Source of the DNA: Sphagnum magellanicum
Lineage: Eukaryota > Streptophyta > Sphagnopsida > Sphagnales > Sphagnaceae
DNA length: 64,000 nt
Direction: 5' to 3'
NCBI GenBank assembly: GCA_021904315.1
Contig: CM038925.1
Span: forward strand, 6,574,501-6,638,500
Shown: in pieces, positions 63,601 to 64,000 of the stretch
Layout of the letters: each line of letters starts with the position of its first letter
Numbering within the stretch: the stretch's first letter is position 1
The notes under the pieces: model-generated
Database searches by the model: none
The model's input: only the letters and a program-made list of their open reading frames with translations
Told to the model about the DNA's origin: nothing
Program-made: the position numbers and the translations under genes

Positions 63601-63835
63601 GTAAACAAAAAAACTGTCACAAGGTGACAATTTTCAGAGTCATGGAAATTTGGTGTAACTTGGTAGATATTTGGAAAAGATTAAATGATGTAAATGAAAA
63701 TTGTAATAATATAATACACATCAAGTCTTACAATATCTGAACTTTGGAATGGGTTTTGGCCAATTTGTGCAGCAAATACTGCGCTTGTATACCACAACAG
63801 GAAGCTGCTTGCCTTATATGAGGGTGATAAGCCCT
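60664..63835 (+). CDS. CCD1: CCD1-type carotenoid cleavage dioxygenase, 5' part, runs off the window
   Basis: Exons by frame and splice sites: 60664-61320, 61721-61791, 62009-62023, 62772-62883, 63376-63475, 63773-63835, totalling 339 codons plus one base; the last intron continues past 64000. The ATG at 60664 is the first after an in-frame TAG at 60655-60657; an ATG at 60694 is an alternative. Residues 1-165 are a Ser/Gln/Asn/His-rich extension not seen in typical CCD1 enzymes and possibly a plastid transit peptide. Family blocks follow: [92 protein letters not shown], and NTALVYH-KLLAL-EGDKPY. These are closest to CCD1 (versus CCD4 or NCED). Known enzymes of the family oxidatively cleave carotenoids to apocarotenoids with Fe(II). 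The iron-ligand histidines lie in exons beyond the window. A conserved Gly of GPNP is Val here. Intron 4 has a GC donor. Confidence 0.85.
60972..61090 (+). repeat. CAG/AGT trinucleotide repeats coding Gln/His and Ser tracts
   Basis: In exon 1 of the dioxygenase gene, CAGCAGCAC-type codons give a Gln/His run and AGTAGCAGT-type codons give a run of Ser, followed by Asn/Thr-rich sequence. Such tracts vary in length by slippage. They lie in the N-terminal extension, outside the catalytic domain. Confidence 0.8.
61594..61625 (+). repeat. (TTC)n microsatellite in intron 1 of the dioxygenase gene
   Basis: About ten TTC units end in CAG, about 95 bases before the intron 1 acceptor at 61719-61720. 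It could act as a polypyrimidine tract and create an alternative acceptor (CTTCAG), but that would break the frame to CLNGQF. Confidence 0.8.
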
Positions 63836-64000
63836 GTGAGTGTTTTTTTTATAAACATTTCCTTAGTTTTTCCCCACTTCACACCCCTGCCCTTTTCTAA
63901 ATCGATTGTAACCTTCCAAACTTTATTAGAAGCGGAAATTGTGACAACAAAGACAGAAGAAAAGGAAGGAAGAAAAAGGAAATTATGGAGAAAGGAAAGA

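Noticed and set aside
1-64000. CRISPR array or bacterial operon
   Set aside because: Repeats are tandem or inverted without regular spacers, and the genes have spliceosomal introns; the DNA is eukaryotic.

Overview
The window is plant nuclear DNA. The evidence is two intron-bearing genes of plant families, GT-AG introns (plus one GC-AG), DNA-transposon relics of the hAT and Mutator-like types, short inverted-repeat elements, and a GC-rich LTR-like block. It is strongly AT-rich and gene-poor: two supported protein-coding genes in 64 kb. That fits a large, repeat-rich genome such as a gymnosperm, fern or other non-flowering plant. I cannot fix the lineage from sequence alone.

Layout. 1-3769: AT-rich DNA with no gene. 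3770-8350 (+): a complete RING-H2 E3 ubiquitin ligase gene, six coding exons, 543 aa by my splice model, preceded by a GC-rich leader with two small upstream ORFs. 8900-57500: a graveyard of mobile DNA. It holds two diverged copies, in opposite orientation, of an unusual intron-containing family (13.0-16.0 kb minus; 39.9-41.9 kb plus). One copy shows a ParB-like DGNH motif, and both show a Rossmann-type methyltransferase-like segment. There are also two copies of a Mutator-like transposase relic (18.6-19.5 kb plus; 36.4-36.9 kb minus), a 0.8-kb CpG-rich LTR-like block (19.9-20.7 kb), a CACTA-like element candidate (37.5-39.5 kb), a frameshifted but near full-length BED/hAT transposase (53.8-56.2 kb minus), and many tandem and inverted repeats. 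58.2-60.0 kb: an inverted-repeat element (a second copy lies in opposite orientation at 26.9 kb) embedded in an array of about 85-bp repeats. 60664 to the window end (+): the 5' part of a CCD1-type carotenoid cleavage dioxygenase gene, six exons visible, continuing past the window.

The two intact genes show no functional link. The RING protein would act in ubiquitin transfer and the dioxygenase in apocarotenoid formation. Most interesting for follow-up are the ParB/methyltransferase-like family, the GC-AG intron and 15-nt microexon in the dioxygenase gene, the minimal AUG-UGA upstream ORF in the RING gene leader, and two families of short inverted-repeat elements.
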